DNA of 64,000 nucleotides from Cavia porcellus (GCF_034190915.1 NW_026947484.1:140590982-140654981); one strand, 5' to 3'; shown: positions 1-12,984, numbered from the stretch's first letter. Translations and numbers: made by a program. The notes: a model not told the origin generated them from the sequence alone.

Positions 1-387
1 CGCTCTAGGGGGAACCAGGGACAAACCTTTTGAATAAATTGAAAATACTGCAATAATTCTTTTGTTCTAACCCTTAACCCTCTTGTCTTTAATGCCTTTA
101 TACGGCCTCCCACGAACAATTCATGTTCGCTCAATGCTTGACCCATGTCCGGGAAAGGGAATGGGGTTGCCGTTCACTCACTGTGACTCAGGCAGGACGT
201 TGGGTAGTTGTCCGTGCAGGCCTCGGTACTTGATTTAATGTCCTTTTGCTTTTAGCTTTAATCCTTGATTTAGTTTGCTCACTCCTCACCATGGTCTTTG
301 GTTCAATTTGCTTTCACTTTCAGCTGGCTATCTCGCGGCTCCCTTGTTGACTCCTCCGTGCCAGGAGCCCCCACACTGGGCGCCACT
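1..387 (-). mobile_element. Endogenous retrovirus: leader and start of internal region, truncated by window edge
   Basis: Read on the minus strand, the sequence directly after the LTR has a primer-binding-site-like segment (368-385, TGGCGCCC followed by a GTGTGGGG-type tail) close to the 3' end of tRNA-Lys, as in class II (beta/ERVK-like) elements. The rest is leader sequence running off the left edge. No intact gag frame is visible in this part. An old genomic copy, described only. Confidence 0.7.
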
Positions 388-716
388 TGATCCAGCCTGC
401 GGATCAATCCGTGGGGTGTACCTGGAGGAGGAATGGGGATTAAATAAAGACATAGGGGAGACAAAGAGAGATGGAAGCAAGTCGAGAGAATCCGATCAAG
501 CCCCCTGTTTATTCCGGAAGTGGTTACATCTTTTATAGGCCAAGGGCGGGACGTGGGACAGGAAGAGGCTATGGGGATGAATACAACAGGGTCATCGTCA
601 CATTCGGGTATGTGATGTAAGCAGGAGAGGATTATGGTTAATGTAGGCAGACGCAGTGCCCATAGGAGAGAGAGAGGCAGGGAGGCAGCAATGGGGCTGT
701 CACTCAGCTCCCTACA
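388..716 (-). mobile_element. Retroviral LTR (~329 bp), ERVK-like
   Basis: On the minus strand the element starts TGTAGGGAGC at 716 and ends GGATCA at 388, two bases before the primer-binding-like site, matching the TG...CA rule. It carries a TATA-like TATAAAA (531-537) and an AATAAA polyadenylation signal (508-513) about 20 bases further on, the compact order seen in short LTRs. The other LTR is outside the window, so target duplications cannot be tested. Confidence 0.75.
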
Positions 717-2045
717 TTATCATTTTCTGTTTATTTTAATTTGTTTTCTACATTGCTGCTTGTAAATTGCATATGGTAGGTAGCTTTATTACTGCTACCA
801 AGGCTTCCTCAAAAAGTAACTATTTTCCAGAGATATTATCTAGGTTTAACTGGCTTTTGAATCTGTCCCAAGATCTTGCCTCTTCAATTTATTAGGGATG
901 AGCAGTTTCTGCCTATGTGACCTAGCACCCTTTAACTATAAGTACAAAATTTATATTTATATAATAAATTCTAAAGCAAATGAGAAAAAATAGTAAATAT
1001 ACTCTCAGTAGAGTGATTTTACTCTGAGAGGGGAAAATTTAGAAGAGACAAGAGGAAAATAATAGACATAAATAATGAGCGATTAGAAGCAAGGCCAAAG
1101 ACAAAGGAAGATTACTCAAGCTTTAGGAAACTGGTGAAGAAAACAAGAGGGAAAAAAGGAAGAAATAAAAACAACTAAACAAAACTAAAAACCATGTTTA
1201 CATTCATAAAAACCAAAAAAAAAAATCAAGAAAATAAAGATTTCTCTGTGATTTTTAAATTTGTGGCTATCTTCTGAGGTCTACAGTTTTGTTATTGTGT
1301 TCAATTCAAGGAATGTCCCTGCTATCACTGGTATACAAAGGAGATAGACAGAGACCAGATTTGTGCTGAATGATCCTAGAAAGTGTGCCGTAGGATTAGG
1401 GTAGGATGCTAAGAATAAGACAGGGTGCCAATTCTGGCACTTTCAACTCTGCAGATGATCAGGCTGATTCTGGTCTCTGATTATGGAGTTGGGGGTTGAG
1501 TTATTCTTCCTATAACACTGTTGGTGTCTCTTGCTGGTTCCCAGACCTTGGATGTCCTCTGTGGTTGTGCCTCATCCAGTTACTGGGAGCCCTGAGATGA
1601 TGGCAACCCGCAGCTGCTCTGAATTCCAAGTTTAGTTGAGTCCTCTGTAAAACAGTGTGTGGTCAAGCACCCTTTCCAGGGGATTCTTGGACTGGGGTGA
1701 CTCACCAGCTATTGTAGCTCACTGCTTTTTTCCACTGGTGCATTTCTCCTTGAAGCCTCTGGAGTCAGCAGCCCTCACTGTATCTCTATAGACTTGAACC
1801 TTCTCTTCCACACAATGCATTAAGAGTCAAAGAGAAAGTACAGTTTTTCACCTCCCTTTTTGCAATGAGGTCTATCTTTTCACTTTCCCTATGGGCTCCA
1901 GATACTTCCTGGATCCTAAAAATCTACCTCCCTCGTTTTCTTCTCCAAGATTTTATATTCCAGTGTCTGGATTCCAAATCTTGGAGAGGCTGATTTGGTA
2001 CTATATATTGCTGTGCCATTTTCCCAGAAGTCTCCTAAATCCGTG
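717..2045 (-). mobile_element. L1 5' region fragment (L1-C)
   Basis: Positions ~730-935 resemble 18744-18990, and ~1500-2040 resemble 19260-19735, the 5' untranslated region of the L1 described below (for example CTGGTGCATTTCTC followed by GAAGCCTCTGG in both). The block 935-1495 is A-rich and does not align by eye, so it is either diverged or an insertion. No ORF1 is visible; it may lie left of the LTR, which would mean the retrovirus inserted into this L1. Confidence 0.55.
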
Positions 2046-2199
2046 TTCCACACAGGTAATTTTAAATTCTCCATTGCTTATACTAAAAAATAAAAGGAAG
2101 CATGTTGAAATTAATGTTAAAAATATATTTAAAATATTATTTCAATATGAAATCAACATTGAAAATCATTCATAAATATTTATAATTTTTGGTATAGTA

Positions 2200-2335
2200 A
2201 GACTTTTAAATTAGTGTGAATAATCTTTGAAATGCTCACAGCACATTTTTATTTGCACTAGTCACATATATAGGGTTTAGTAGCCACATATGGCTCACCT
2301 CTACCATCCTGGCTGGTATAGCTATATGTTGATAA
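2200..2335 (+). repeat. MER20-like hAT MITE fragment
   Basis: Contains the CACTAGTCACAT ... AGTAGCCACATATGGCT pattern typical of old nonautonomous hAT elements of the MER20 type. Short and diverged. Confidence 0.4.
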
Positions 2336-3890
2336 GGTTAGTGTTGTGCCTAGTCCCAGGCAGAGGTCTAAGTTCAGAAGAGTTGCCTAATCATAGAGCC
2401 TGGCTTTCAGACATGGTTAGGCTAGCCAGTTATTAGAATTTAAAGTCTGATATTTTAAATATAAGCTTCAATGTAGGAAAAGTTTGTAGAATACCTATAA
2501 GTATTTTTATCCTTCTTGGAGAACAGATGAAATCAAGGGCCAATCTGTACTGAAAGCTGAACTTGTATATAAATATCAGATCATGCTAGATGTCATAGGT
2601 AATTTCAAAAATATTTAGCAGGCATAGATTTTCTATGTACCCATTTTATCTATTAAAAAATTTAGCTATAGAAAAATACACTCCAAATAAGTTCTATAAC
2701 TGTGACCCTAGAAAACATATGTATAAGAAGTCACAGAAAATAAAATGTGGTTTCTGTGAAATGCAACAATTCATACTGAGCATATATCTTAGTCCTACAA
2801 TGGGGTTGGGCTCCTGTCTGCGCAGAAGATATCCTGTGGATTGTAAGGGCTCCAGCCCCACCCCTGGGTTTTGCCGGGAGCCTGCACTTTGCTAAATTAA
2901 GACCAGCCAGGTCTATTTGTGAGCAGAGACTGAAGCCAAGCAAGAGAGATTCATCTTGGTAAGGAATGTACTAGGGAGGGGAAAAAAAAAAACCACTGAG
3001 ATCATTGGTATTCGTGTGTATGTTTTCTAACTTGCCAACTCATTTGGGTCAGATTAACTGAGGCCTCTGGGACTCAACCAAGATTTCAACAGAGTGAGCA
3101 TATAGAATGACTAGTTCATTACACACGGAAAAGGGCTGAACTGGAGGTCAGTGTGAACACAGCAGTGTGTACACTGAGAATCTGTATGCTTAAACTCCTA
3201 AACAGGCAACATACGTCATTTTTTCCTCTTTGTCATTTTCTAAATAAATCTTTTAAGCACATTTTTAATTTTGCAGCAAAACTGAGCAGATGATACAAAA
3301 TTCTTTTATATTTCCTACCCCATATAAACACTCACATATGTACCACTTCCTGCACTATTCAAATCCAGACATAGCTCATTTTAAACTTTTTTTCCTGGTT
3401 TCCTAAACTTAGTGTGGATCAGAATTCACTATCTCTCCTGTGACTCACACATCTGATTGTCTTTGGGAAACTATATTTACTGAATACCTGTTATATGTCA
3501 GGTGGTTTTATTTAGACATTTTCTCATTCAGTTTTCACAATGTCCCTGAAGTTAACACCTGAAGGAAACTGGAACTTAAAGTGATTGACCTGTAGAATAT
3601 GCTGGGTCTGGGAGGAGCACAAGAAGCCAGTTTGCCCTTCTGGTAAGCCATGCAAACCATATGGGGCCCAGGAAAAGAGAAGCCAGATCTCCTTGCTGCC
3701 TCCCCCAATGCCCCGCCCCAAGCAACCCGCTGGTTTAAAAGACAGGATGAGTTGATAGCAACTGAGGTACAAGAACAGCTAAATGCTTGTGTTGTTTGAT
3801 TGACTTTGTAGGTCTAAGGCTGGTGGTGTGAGCACTTACCAGGAGGATAATTGTATGCAGTACAGTAAATATGGGTCATTTCCTTCTGTC
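2336..3890. other. Intronic/intergenic sequence, little recognisable
   Basis: Mostly unique sequence. A possible L2/MIR piece lies at ~3475-3590 (TGAATACCTGTTATATGTCA). Short open frames here have no recognisable homology and no coding pattern. Confidence 0.5.
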
Positions 3891-4160
3891 TTGTTTTTGA
3901 AATCCATTATTGTTCTCACTGTTTTGTTTTGTTTCAGTTTATTGTTTTGTTTTATTCAGTCTTCTGTTTTGATTGGTTTTATTCTTTATTGTTTAATTTG
4001 ATTTTACTATGTCTGATGGAACGGGTAACTATTGTAATATATTGTGGTAGCCACTGTTGATTTCCTATTTTTCTGCCTTAAATTTCTGTACCACTGTCAC
4101 TGCTTTATTTTAATTGGCTTTACTCTGTTTTGTTGGGTTTTATTGTCCTTAAAATTAAAA
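3880..4160 (+). repeat. L1 3'UTR fragment with tandem units, plus orientation
   Basis: T-rich sequence with the reverse-complement hallmarks of the arrays at 25350-25920 and 26850-27470: GTGGTAGCCACTGTTGATTT, repeated TTTTGTTTTATTC and a GTCTGATGG box. About 1.5 to 2 units are present. It ends near an A-rich tail (AAAATTAAAAAAATAAA), consistent with an L1 3' end on the plus strand. Confidence 0.55.
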
Positions 4161-4229
4161 AAATAAATCAATTATGTAAAACTGTAGATAATAGTCAAAT
4201 ATCAGCATTTCCATGTTTTTAAACTTGAC

Positions 4230-5400
4230 ATAATGCAGGACAGCTGGTATTTGAACCCTGGCTAATTTAGTTCCATGCCCTTTACTTTGCACTGTACCAT
4301 GTCGCTGCCCATGGACTACACTCTTAAAGTTTCTCTTGGCAGTGTACTTTAGATTATATCCCTGCTCCCTACTATAAATCACCCGTTTAACTGATTAGAC
4401 ATAGGCTCTAAATCCTGTCACCATGATAGTGCCTGTCCTGTTCTTTCTAATACTTATAGAGTGCCTTGTATGTATAAAGTAGATGTTCACTAAATATTTG
4501 ATTTAAAAAAGATAAATAAATGCTACCATCTCACAAATCAGTTACCCTGTTCCTTTCCTTTGCATTCTATGTCTGTCTTTCTCTCCCACACATCAAGCCC
4601 TGGATGTGGGTGTTCTGTCTAATCAGGGTAAATGGCTAGGAAAGGAATGCTATTGCTTTCAGAACTTTATTATGGGCTGACACAAGTTGAGCCTGAAACA
4701 GAGACCTAAACAAAATTTTGCCATTTGGATGTGGATCCTACTAGTCTATAAACTGAAACTTTTCCACTTGGTTTTTTCCATCCCTTTGGGAGACTGGATA
4801 GTAAAGCAGCCTCTGGCAAGAGAACGTCCTGGCCTTGTGTAGTGTGCTGGTAACTAAGGCCAAGGACATTACTCGGCTATCCTTTCCCTGCCAGTGAAGA
4901 GCACTTGTTGCTTGTTGGAGCAACTTCTGTGTCTAATCTGAGCCTGAACTGCACTAGGAAAAGACAGCGGGCATGATCTATAGACGGGCAGGATTGCACT
5001 TCTGAGTCAAGTCCTCCACTACAAGTTAGTCTAAAACCTTAATGTTTTACACTTGAATACTTCATAGTCCAGTTTCTTATATCAGTGTAAAAGATGAACA
5101 GTTAAGTTAGTATTATAATTTTTATAGTCAAGAGGGAGAAGTTCTGATTTAAGTTCATTGTATAAGGGTATAAAGATTTGGGGATAAGTAGTCTAAGGTC
5201 GCAATACACAGTTAATGACAGAGGCAGATATCTAGACCCAGCAAGGTTCTATTTTTGCTTTAAAATTCAGTGAATGAAAATAAACTTCTTTATAAAAGAA
5301 ATCCTTTCTAAATTACTGAAATGTATTCTAAGGCATTATACAGGATCAGGCACTTGTCTCTTGGTCAGTTCAGATAGAATGAATTCCTTATGAAAATACT
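4230..5400. other. Intron/upstream sequence with MIR and L2 pieces
   Basis: A MIR-like core lies at ~4235-4300 (GCTGGTATTTGAACCCTGGCT) and an L2 3' end at ~4430-4525 (AGATGTTCACTAAATATTTG). The rest is unique sequence with nothing recognised. Confidence 0.5.
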
Positions 5401-5402
5401 CT

Positions 5403-5507
5403 GGGGGCTAGAGATACAGCTTAGCAGCATAAGTGCCTGCCTGGCAAGCACAAGGTCCTGAGTTCAATTTCCAGTACAAAAAAAACAAACAAGCAAACAA
5501 AACCCTC
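5403..5507 (+). repeat. ID-type SINE, diverged
   Basis: Begins GGGGGCTAGAGATACAGCTTAG, has a degenerate tRNA-like B box (GAGTTCAATTTCC), and ends in an A-rich tail (CAAACAAGCAAACAAAA). More diverged than the copies at 13720 or 28740. Confidence 0.8.
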
Positions 5508-6390
5508 CAAAAACCCCACTGTGTACGTAATCATATTATATTGGGCTGTGGCCATGGTATCAGAAAATGCTGGAAAAAGTCCATTCTGTATACAAAAATT
5601 ACGTGTGAACTATACTTTTCCTAAAAGGGATATGATTCCAAAAAATGAAGATTTTTAAATCAAAGTCATTCTCTAATAGTTACTTTTCACTTTGGGTGGA
5701 TAATCAGAAACTACATGAGAATCTATCTCCTCACAAGATTTTGTGACTTTTTCCTATGAAGCTATTTCTTTATTTCTCTACTTTACAGACTTGATTAGAA
5801 TGAGATTCTGTAGTGTTTGTTTTTGACTCAAACAGAGCCTGGTTTGTGGAAGTCTGTTCCTGTTTGGCTTCCTCCTACTGATTTGCAGAGGTGCAGTATA
5901 GTTTCCGTTGCTCTCTGATCCTATCCTGCCTCTCCTTACACTGTCAGTTCCTTGAGGTCATGGACTGTGAGGGCAAACAAAACACACTGGTTCTGGCAAT
6001 TTTAATCACCAGAACTATTTTACTTACTGATTTTATCATTGATATGCTATTAAGATTTCTTGATCTATATCAAGAATATAAAATAACATAAGACACAGTC
6101 CCTTGAGATCAAAGATTTTGCAGATTAGTTCACACACACACACAAATGCATGCACAAATACCGGAAGGGGAGTGAAACACCACAGTAAAAAATGTAAATC
6201 AGCCATCCAAGACAGGCAATAGAGGGTATATTCCACAAACTTAAAATAAAATTTACTTAATACAAAAAACTTTTGAAAACTTAGAGTGGAAGAAAAACAT
6301 TTAATAAAACTGATAAAAGATGGAGTGAGGTGAGTGACGATCTTGAGTCTGGTTCATTCGGGATACTGCTGATTTCTAGCCTCTTGCCCA
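5508..6390. other. Unique sequence with a short CA tract
   Basis: A possible L2 piece lies near 5900-5990 and a (CA) run at ~6131-6144. Nothing else recognised. Confidence 0.4.
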
Positions 6391-6399
6391 GGGTATACA

Positions 6400-6905
6400 A
6401 AGTGTGATGGAAAAATACACCAAATACTTAATTTTAAAAATTTTTATTAATACACAGGGCATATTGTCATTAGCCCCCCTCAAAATATTCCCCATCTTCA
6501 AACAGAATTATCCCCTCATTGTCATTTTCTGGAGGTCCTCTTTCATGTCTTTAGTTGTGCTGCTGTGGTTGCCCTCAGGTCCCAAATCAAATCAAAACAT
6601 TTATCTCTCATGATCATTTTCACTTTGGCAAACAACCGGAAGCCTCATGGTGTCAGAATCAGTGAATAAGGTGGATAAGGACACTAATGTAGTGTTCTTA
6701 CGTGCCTGCCTTTCTATTGAGTGGAACATTCAGCAACATTCAGCATTTTGACCACAGCTTGTGAAGAAACTCACTGCTTCCTGAACTGCCAAAATTGCTT
6801 CAAAACATGACAGAAATAATGAGATGTGTGGATTTGAAGCAAGGGGGATTACTTTGAAGGAAATTAATGACAATGTGTCTTTTGCTGTAATAATTTTTAC
6901 AATTT
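6400..6905. mobile_element. Tc1/mariner remnant with opposed arms
   Basis: From ~6410 to ~6760 the minus strand reads as the C-terminal part of a mariner-type transposase (DLQK... and GEYFEG-like GNILRG, with a CTAATGACAA terminus). From ~6785 to ~6900 the plus strand carries a second copy of the same end (GGGGGATTACTTTGAAGG then TTAATGACAATGTG). The arms point away from each other. No intact reading frame remains. Confidence 0.6.
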
Positions 6906-7631
6906 AAATATTTATCATAGACATGTATTAATTACGCTAGCATTTTTTTTTATATTCAGAAGAGTTTCAACATGAATGTCAAATTGTAGTCATACTGGGT
7001 TAGGGAAAGTATCCTGGAGGGAAAGAAGTTTGAAAAGAATTCTAATGAAGAACAGATTTAGAAAGAGAAGAAAGGTACCACACGTTGAGAACAGTTTGGG
7101 TAAAGCATTGGTGGCATCCAAAGACATTCCTATGCCGAGGTTGTTGTTCTGCATATTCATCTTCAAAAGAGTTATTCAGCTTACAGATATAAACATGCAA
7201 AATTGATATAATCCTATAACTGTTACCTGTTTTGTTCCAAAAACTAATAGAATTAGTAGCACAATCATTTTAGCTATCTTAAGTGTATATATACAAATTT
7301 ATATCTTTTTTCTTTTCTCTTCCTTCTTCTTTCCCTTTCCCTGAGTTATTCTTTCTCCTTTGGGCAGTTTCCTAGACTTTCACAATATTTATTGAAGATT
7401 TTGTATATTACTTACTCTTTCAGTTTCTCACACTAAGGAGATAACATGGTATTTACACATATGAGTTTGATTTATTTCACTTCTGAGTATGGTTTAAAGT
7501 TGCATCCATTTACCTATAAAAGCCTCAAATGATCCTTCTTTATAGCTACAAATACCACTTATTTTTCATCCATTCCTCAGTTGATGGGCATTTGGGTTGT
7601 TTCCAAGATTTGGTTATTACAAATTGTGCTG

Positions 7632-10600
7632 CTATAAACATACATATATCAGTACACATATGTCACTACGGTATGATGGTTTTAACTCTTCTGGGAATAC
7701 GCCCAGAAGTTGAACAGCTGGGTCAGATGGGACATCCAATCTCAGCTTTTTGAGGAAATCATACTGATTTCCACAGTGGTTGTACCACTCTACACTCCCA
7801 CCAACAGTGCAGGAGAGTTTCTTTTTTTCCCCACAGTCTCCCCTGCATTTGTTGTTGGTGATTTTCTTGATGCTGGCTATTCTTTCTGGAGTGTGATGGA
7901 ATCTCAGTGTTGTTTTCATTTGTATTTCTCTAATGACCAATGATGCTGAACATTTTTTCATGTATTTATTTGCCATTTATGTTTCTTCATCTGAGATGTG
8001 TGTGTTGATCACAGATGTCGATTTTTTGATTGGGTCTTTGAATTTTGGGAGTCTGATTTTTAAAAAATTCTTTATATGTTTTAGATAGAAGTCCTTTGTC
8101 TGAGGGACAGTTGACTAAGATTTTTTCCCAATTTGTGGGTTTTCTCTTCACCCTGTTGAAGGTTTCTTTTGACATGCAAAAACTTTTTAATAAGACAAGA
8201 TGCCAGTTGTTGATTCTGGAAAGTATTTCCCATGCAGTTTGATTTTTGTGCCTTCTCCGCCTACCCCTATACTTTCAAGATTTCTACCTATTTTGTCTTC
8301 TATCAGATTAGTGTCTCTGTTTTAATATTTAGATCTTTGATCCATTTTGACTTTAGTTTCATACATGGTGATAGGTATAGGTCTAGTTTTAGTTTTCAGC
8401 TTATGGGAAGCTAGTTTTTCCATGTATTAAAGAGGCTATCTTGCTTCCAGCAAACGTGTTTGGCTCATTTGTCAAAGATAAGGTGGCTCAATGTGTTTGT
8501 AGTTGTGGTCATATCTTCTAATCTATTCCGCTGACCTTCAGGTCTTTTTATTCCAGTGCCATGCTGATTTTATCAGAGTAGCTTTATAGTATAACTTCAA
8601 GTCAAGGATTGTGATGCTTCCTACCTTGCCTTGTTGCCCAGAACTGCTTTTGCTATTCTAGGTCTCTTCTGATTCCAGATGAAATTTAGGAATGACTTCT
8701 CTAGGTCTGTGATGTATATTATTGATATTTTGATTGTAATTGCATCAAATTTGTATAACAATTTTGGGAGAATGGCCATTTTCGTAATGTTTGATCATCC
8801 TATCCATGAATAAGGAATATCTTTCCATTTTCTGAGATTTCTTTTTTTCAGACCATTTTAATTTTCACTGAATAGATCTTTTACCTCCTTTATTAGATTG
8901 ATTCCTAAGTATTTCATTTTTTTGGATGCTATTGTGAGGGGTGTGGTTTCTCTTATTTCTCTCTCAGTGCATTTGTTGTTTGTGTACAGGAATGCTATTG
9001 ATTTTTGAGTGTTGATTTTTTTATCTAGCTATATTACTGTATTGGTTATTACATCTAGAAATCTTTTTGGGGGCCTTCTATGTAGAGTATCATGCCATCT
9101 GAAAATAATAATAATTTAACTTCTTTTTTAATGCTTATTCCTTTTATTTTTATCTCTTGTCTACTTGCTCTGGCTAATGATCCCAGCATTATAGCAAATA
9201 GAAGTGGTAATAGTAGATATTCTTGTCTTGTTCCTGATTTTAGAATGAAAGCTTTCAGTTTTTGACCATTTAATATGATGGTGACTGTTGGTTTGTCATA
9301 GATAGTTTTATCAGACTGAGATGAAGACCATCTATTCCAATTTCCTGTAGGATTGTTATCATGAATCAGTGTTGGACTTAATTAAAAGCCTTTTTTGTAT
9401 CTATTGAAATGATCATGTGATTCTTGTCTTTGGCTCTATTAATATGATGTCTTACATTTACTGATTTGCATATGTTAAATCATCCCTGCATTCCTGGGAT
9501 GAATCCCATTTGGTCATGGTGTATAATTGTCTTAATGATTTGCTGAATTCTGTTTGATAGTACTTTATTGAGGATTTTTGCATCTATGTTCATTAGGGAG
9601 ATTGGCCTATAGTTCCCTTTTTTTGGCTTTGTCTTTCTCTGGTTTTGGTATTAGGGTAATACTTGCTTCCAGGAATGAGTTAGGGAAAATTACTTCCCTT
9701 TTAATTTTATTGAAGAGTTTGAGGAGTGTTGGCATTAAGTCTTTCTGGAATTTCTTGTAGAATTCAGCTGTGAATCCATCAGGACCTGGGTTTTTCTTTG
9801 TTGGTAAGGTTTAATTATATTTTCAATTTTATTAACTGAAATTGTTTTATTCCTCACATTTATATCTTCTTGTTCTAGGTTTGGTAATTCATGTTTCTAG
9901 GAATCTGTCCATATTTTTTTATGTTATCGAACCTATGAGAATAAAGGTTGTTGAAGTAGGTATTGATGATCTTCTGTATTTCCACGGGGTCTATAGGGAT
10001 TCATCCTTTTTATTTCTTATTACATGAATTTTAGATTTTTCTTTCCTTTTTTAAAATAAGTTTGGCTAGGGGCTTATCAATTTTATTTATTCTTTCTAAG
10101 AACCAACTCTTTGATTTATTAATTCTTTCTATTGTTTTCTTAGTCTCTATTGCATTAATTTCTGCTCTGATCTTTATAATTTCCTCCCTTTTATTGGCTT
10201 TGAGCTTAACTTACTCTTTTCCTTCTAGATGTCCAAAGTGTAGCATCAGATTGTTTATTTGTATTTGTCTTGTTTTCCTGATGTGGGAATTCACTGCAAT
10301 GAATGTCCCTCTGAGGACTGCTTTCCTTGAATTCCACAGGTTCTGCAAAGTTGTTTTTGTATTTTTGTTTGCTTGTAAATATTGTTTAATTTTCTCTGTA
10401 ACCCATTAGTTGTTTGGGAGTATTATTTAATGTCCATGTGTTTATGAAGTTTTTGCAGTTTCTTTTGCCATTAATTTCTAATTTCATGGCATTATGATCA
10501 GATAATATGCATGGAATAATTTTGATTCTTTTGCATTTACTTAAGCATGTTCTGTGGGCTAGTATATGATCTATTTTAGAGAATGTCCCATGTGAAGCTG

Positions 10601-11160
10601 AGAAAAATATATATGCTGATGTTGGGTGGAGCACTCTGTACGTATCTACTGAGTCCATTTGTTCTTAAGTTTGATTCAGTTGTTATTTCTTTGCTGATTT
10701 TCTTTCTAGTTGATCTGTCTCTTTGTGTCAATGGCGTGTTAAGGTCTCCCGTTATGTTTTTGCTTATTTGAGTTTTCATTTCCATTAATATTTGTTTTAC
10801 ATAACTGTATGCTCTCATATTTGGTGCATAAATACTTAAGATTGTTATCTTGTCCTCTTGAAGTTTCCCCCTAACTAGCATATAGTGACCTTTATCTATT
10901 CTGATTGTTCTTGGTTTGAAGTTCACATTGTCTGCAAACAGAATATCTACCCCTGCTTTTTGAGGGGTTCCTGTTGCATGAAGTATTATTTTCCATCCTT
11001 TGACTTTCAGTCCATGAATTTCCTTTTGGGTTGGATGAGTTTCTTATGTACAGCCTATAGTTGGATGTTGTTTCCTGATCCATTCTGCCAGTCTGTTTCT
11101 TTTAACTGGTGAATTGAGGCCATTTACATTAATGACTGTAACTGATATATATTGGCTCAT
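7632..11160 (-). pseudogene. L1-A ORF2 (endonuclease/reverse transcriptase), broken
   Basis: The frame would start at the ATG at 11158-11160 (MSQYISVTVINVNGLNS-like, the usual ORF2 beginning). Endonuclease fragments appear at 10386-10926, including SASHGTFSKIDHILAH, close to the L1 endonuclease motif SDH region. The C-terminal Cys-rich segment lies at 7632-7976 (MANKYMKKCSASLVIREIQ). Many frameshifts and stops interrupt it, so it cannot encode a working protein. Confidence 0.88.
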
Positions 11161-11284
11161 TTTTGTTATTGGTTCTCTACCTTTCCCCTTTTAAAAAATT
11201 GTTTGCCTTGCTTAGTGTTTTTTTTTTTTTTCTCTTGATGTACTTAGAGTCATTGTTAAGTTAATGTCTGTCTAGAATATCTTT

Positions 11285-12252
11285 CAGTATTCTTTGCAGG
11301 GTTGGTTTGGTGGTCATGAAGTACTTCAGCTATTCTTTGTCATGCAAGTATCGTATTTCTCCATCAGTTTTAAAGCACAGTTTTTCAGGGTACATCAGTC
11401 TGGATTGGAAGTCTTTTACCTTTAGGATTTGAAATACTTCACTCAGTGCTCTTCTTGATTTCATTGTTTGTGTTGAGAAGTCTGCTGTGATTATGCTGGG
11501 CTTTCCTTTGTGGGTAATTTGTCTCTTTTCTCTAACAGCTTTTAATATTCTGCTCTTATGTTGAATTTCTGGGGTAATGATTATTGTATGTCTGGATGTA
11601 GATTTATTTTGGTTATAGCTAACTGGGTTTCTATATGCCTCACTCATCTGTATGTTAGTTTCCTTTCCTATGGAAATTTTTCAGCTATAAAATGTACTTC
11701 TGTAAATAGTCTTTTGCTATCATTTGTGTTACTTTCTTTTTTATTTACACCTATTAATATCGTGTTGTTTTTTGCATCATATTGCAACTGTTAAATTTCC
11801 TGATTCCTTGTTCTTTTTAGAAGGTATTTCTTTTCTTGTTCACTAGCTGCAATCTTGTCTTTGGGGTCTGAACGTCTGTCTTCACTTTTATTCAGGCAGT
11901 TTTGCCAGTTTTCAGTGGAATTTTTGATTTCCTGGATGTCTCCTTCAATCTGTTTTGTGCATTCTATTGTTTTCTTATATTGTTCATTCAAGGTTTCCAT
12001 CTTTTGCGGTGGTCTTCAATTTTTTAAAATTACCTCTTCTTAAATGTGTTTAGCATTTCTTTTATTACATTTATCATTTCTACTTTTATCTGGGAAATTA
12101 TTTCTGATCTGAGTTCTTTTACAGCTTCATGAAGTTGTTTCTTTACTTCAGTTGCTATCATTTCAGAAGTTTCAGGTGTATGACTTACACTTTTTTCTAT
12201 GTCTGTGTCTCCTAGGCTTGTTTGAGATGGGCTGGAGGTTTGAGATTGCATT
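11285..12252 (-). pseudogene. L1-A ORF1 (RNA-binding protein), broken
   Basis: The N-terminal piece at 12030-12251 (MQSQTSSPSQTSLGDTDIEK) leads into a coiled coil. The C-terminal nucleic-acid-binding part lies at 11330-11647 and includes KGKPSIITADFSTQTMKSRR. At least two frame breaks lie between the pieces. Confidence 0.85.
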
Positions 12253-12800
12253 TTGCTCTTTCGTTGTCATTTTCCTGTATTCCCCTTGAGGAAACCAAAT
12301 GCAAGGTTTCAGTTGCTTCCTGGGTTGAGGATATCTTATCCATACTGCAGGGAGTTTCCCTAAATGAGTGGGGATCTTTAGGCAGGTCTTATGAGATCCC
12401 TAGTGGCACTCAAAGGATCCTCAAATGGGGGAGTACACTGGGAAGACCTTCAGCTCACCCCCATGGCACTCTGAAGCTCCCTGCATGAGGTTGCTGGGCA
12501 AGACTACCAGGTTCTGAATAGCTTAACAAGGCTGAGAAGTTAGATGGAATATGCTGTGCAAGCCTTCAGCTCCTGCCGCTCAGCACAGGAGGTTCCCATT
12601 CGGAGTTGCTGGGTAGGGCACAGCCAGGACCTGAGAAACCTACTGCAGGTCCCCGGCTTTTTGGAGGTGCTTTTTGGAGGCACTCAGTGCCCTACCAAGT
12701 TCTGAGTAAGGTGCTGAGCTTGCACAGCTAGGTGGAATTTGCATGCAGGCCTTCAGCTTGTGACACTCAGCGCCAGCGGTTCACCTGCCACTTGCTATTG
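12253..12800 (-). repeat. L1-A 5' region with internal degenerate repeats
   Basis: The anchor CCTTCAGC occurs at 12447, 12563 and 12750, with related flanks (GATGGAATATGCTGTGCA near 12544, GGTGGAATTTGCATGCAGG near 12731). The region is GC-richer than its surroundings. This looks like degenerate promoter monomers at the L1 5' end. Confidence 0.5.
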
Positions 12801-12984
12801 CCCCATTTCTTTCACTGCCTGTCTATCTGTTGTTTGTTAATTTGTTAATTGTCTGGTTCACTTATTCAATAGCTTTCCACACACATACAAGAACAAAGCT
12901 CTATAAGGCCTCAGATGAGTCACCACTGCCCACCTTAGAATTGAGCTCTGGTTGAGTAGTTAGATAGGCTCAATTACTTTTCAC

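Larger units (their letters stand above)
7300..12800 (-). mobile_element. LINE-1, nearly full length, inactive (L1-A)
   Basis: In minus orientation, left to right: L1 3' end (7300-7630), ORF2 (7632-11160), intergenic T-rich spacer (11160-11280), ORF1 (11285-12252) and a GC-richer 5' region (12253-12800). The C-terminal ORF2 peptide, the endonuclease start and the ORF1 C-terminal domain are all recognisable, but frames are broken throughout. It lacks the ~150-bp 3' tandem array seen in the other L1s of this window. Confidence 0.9.
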
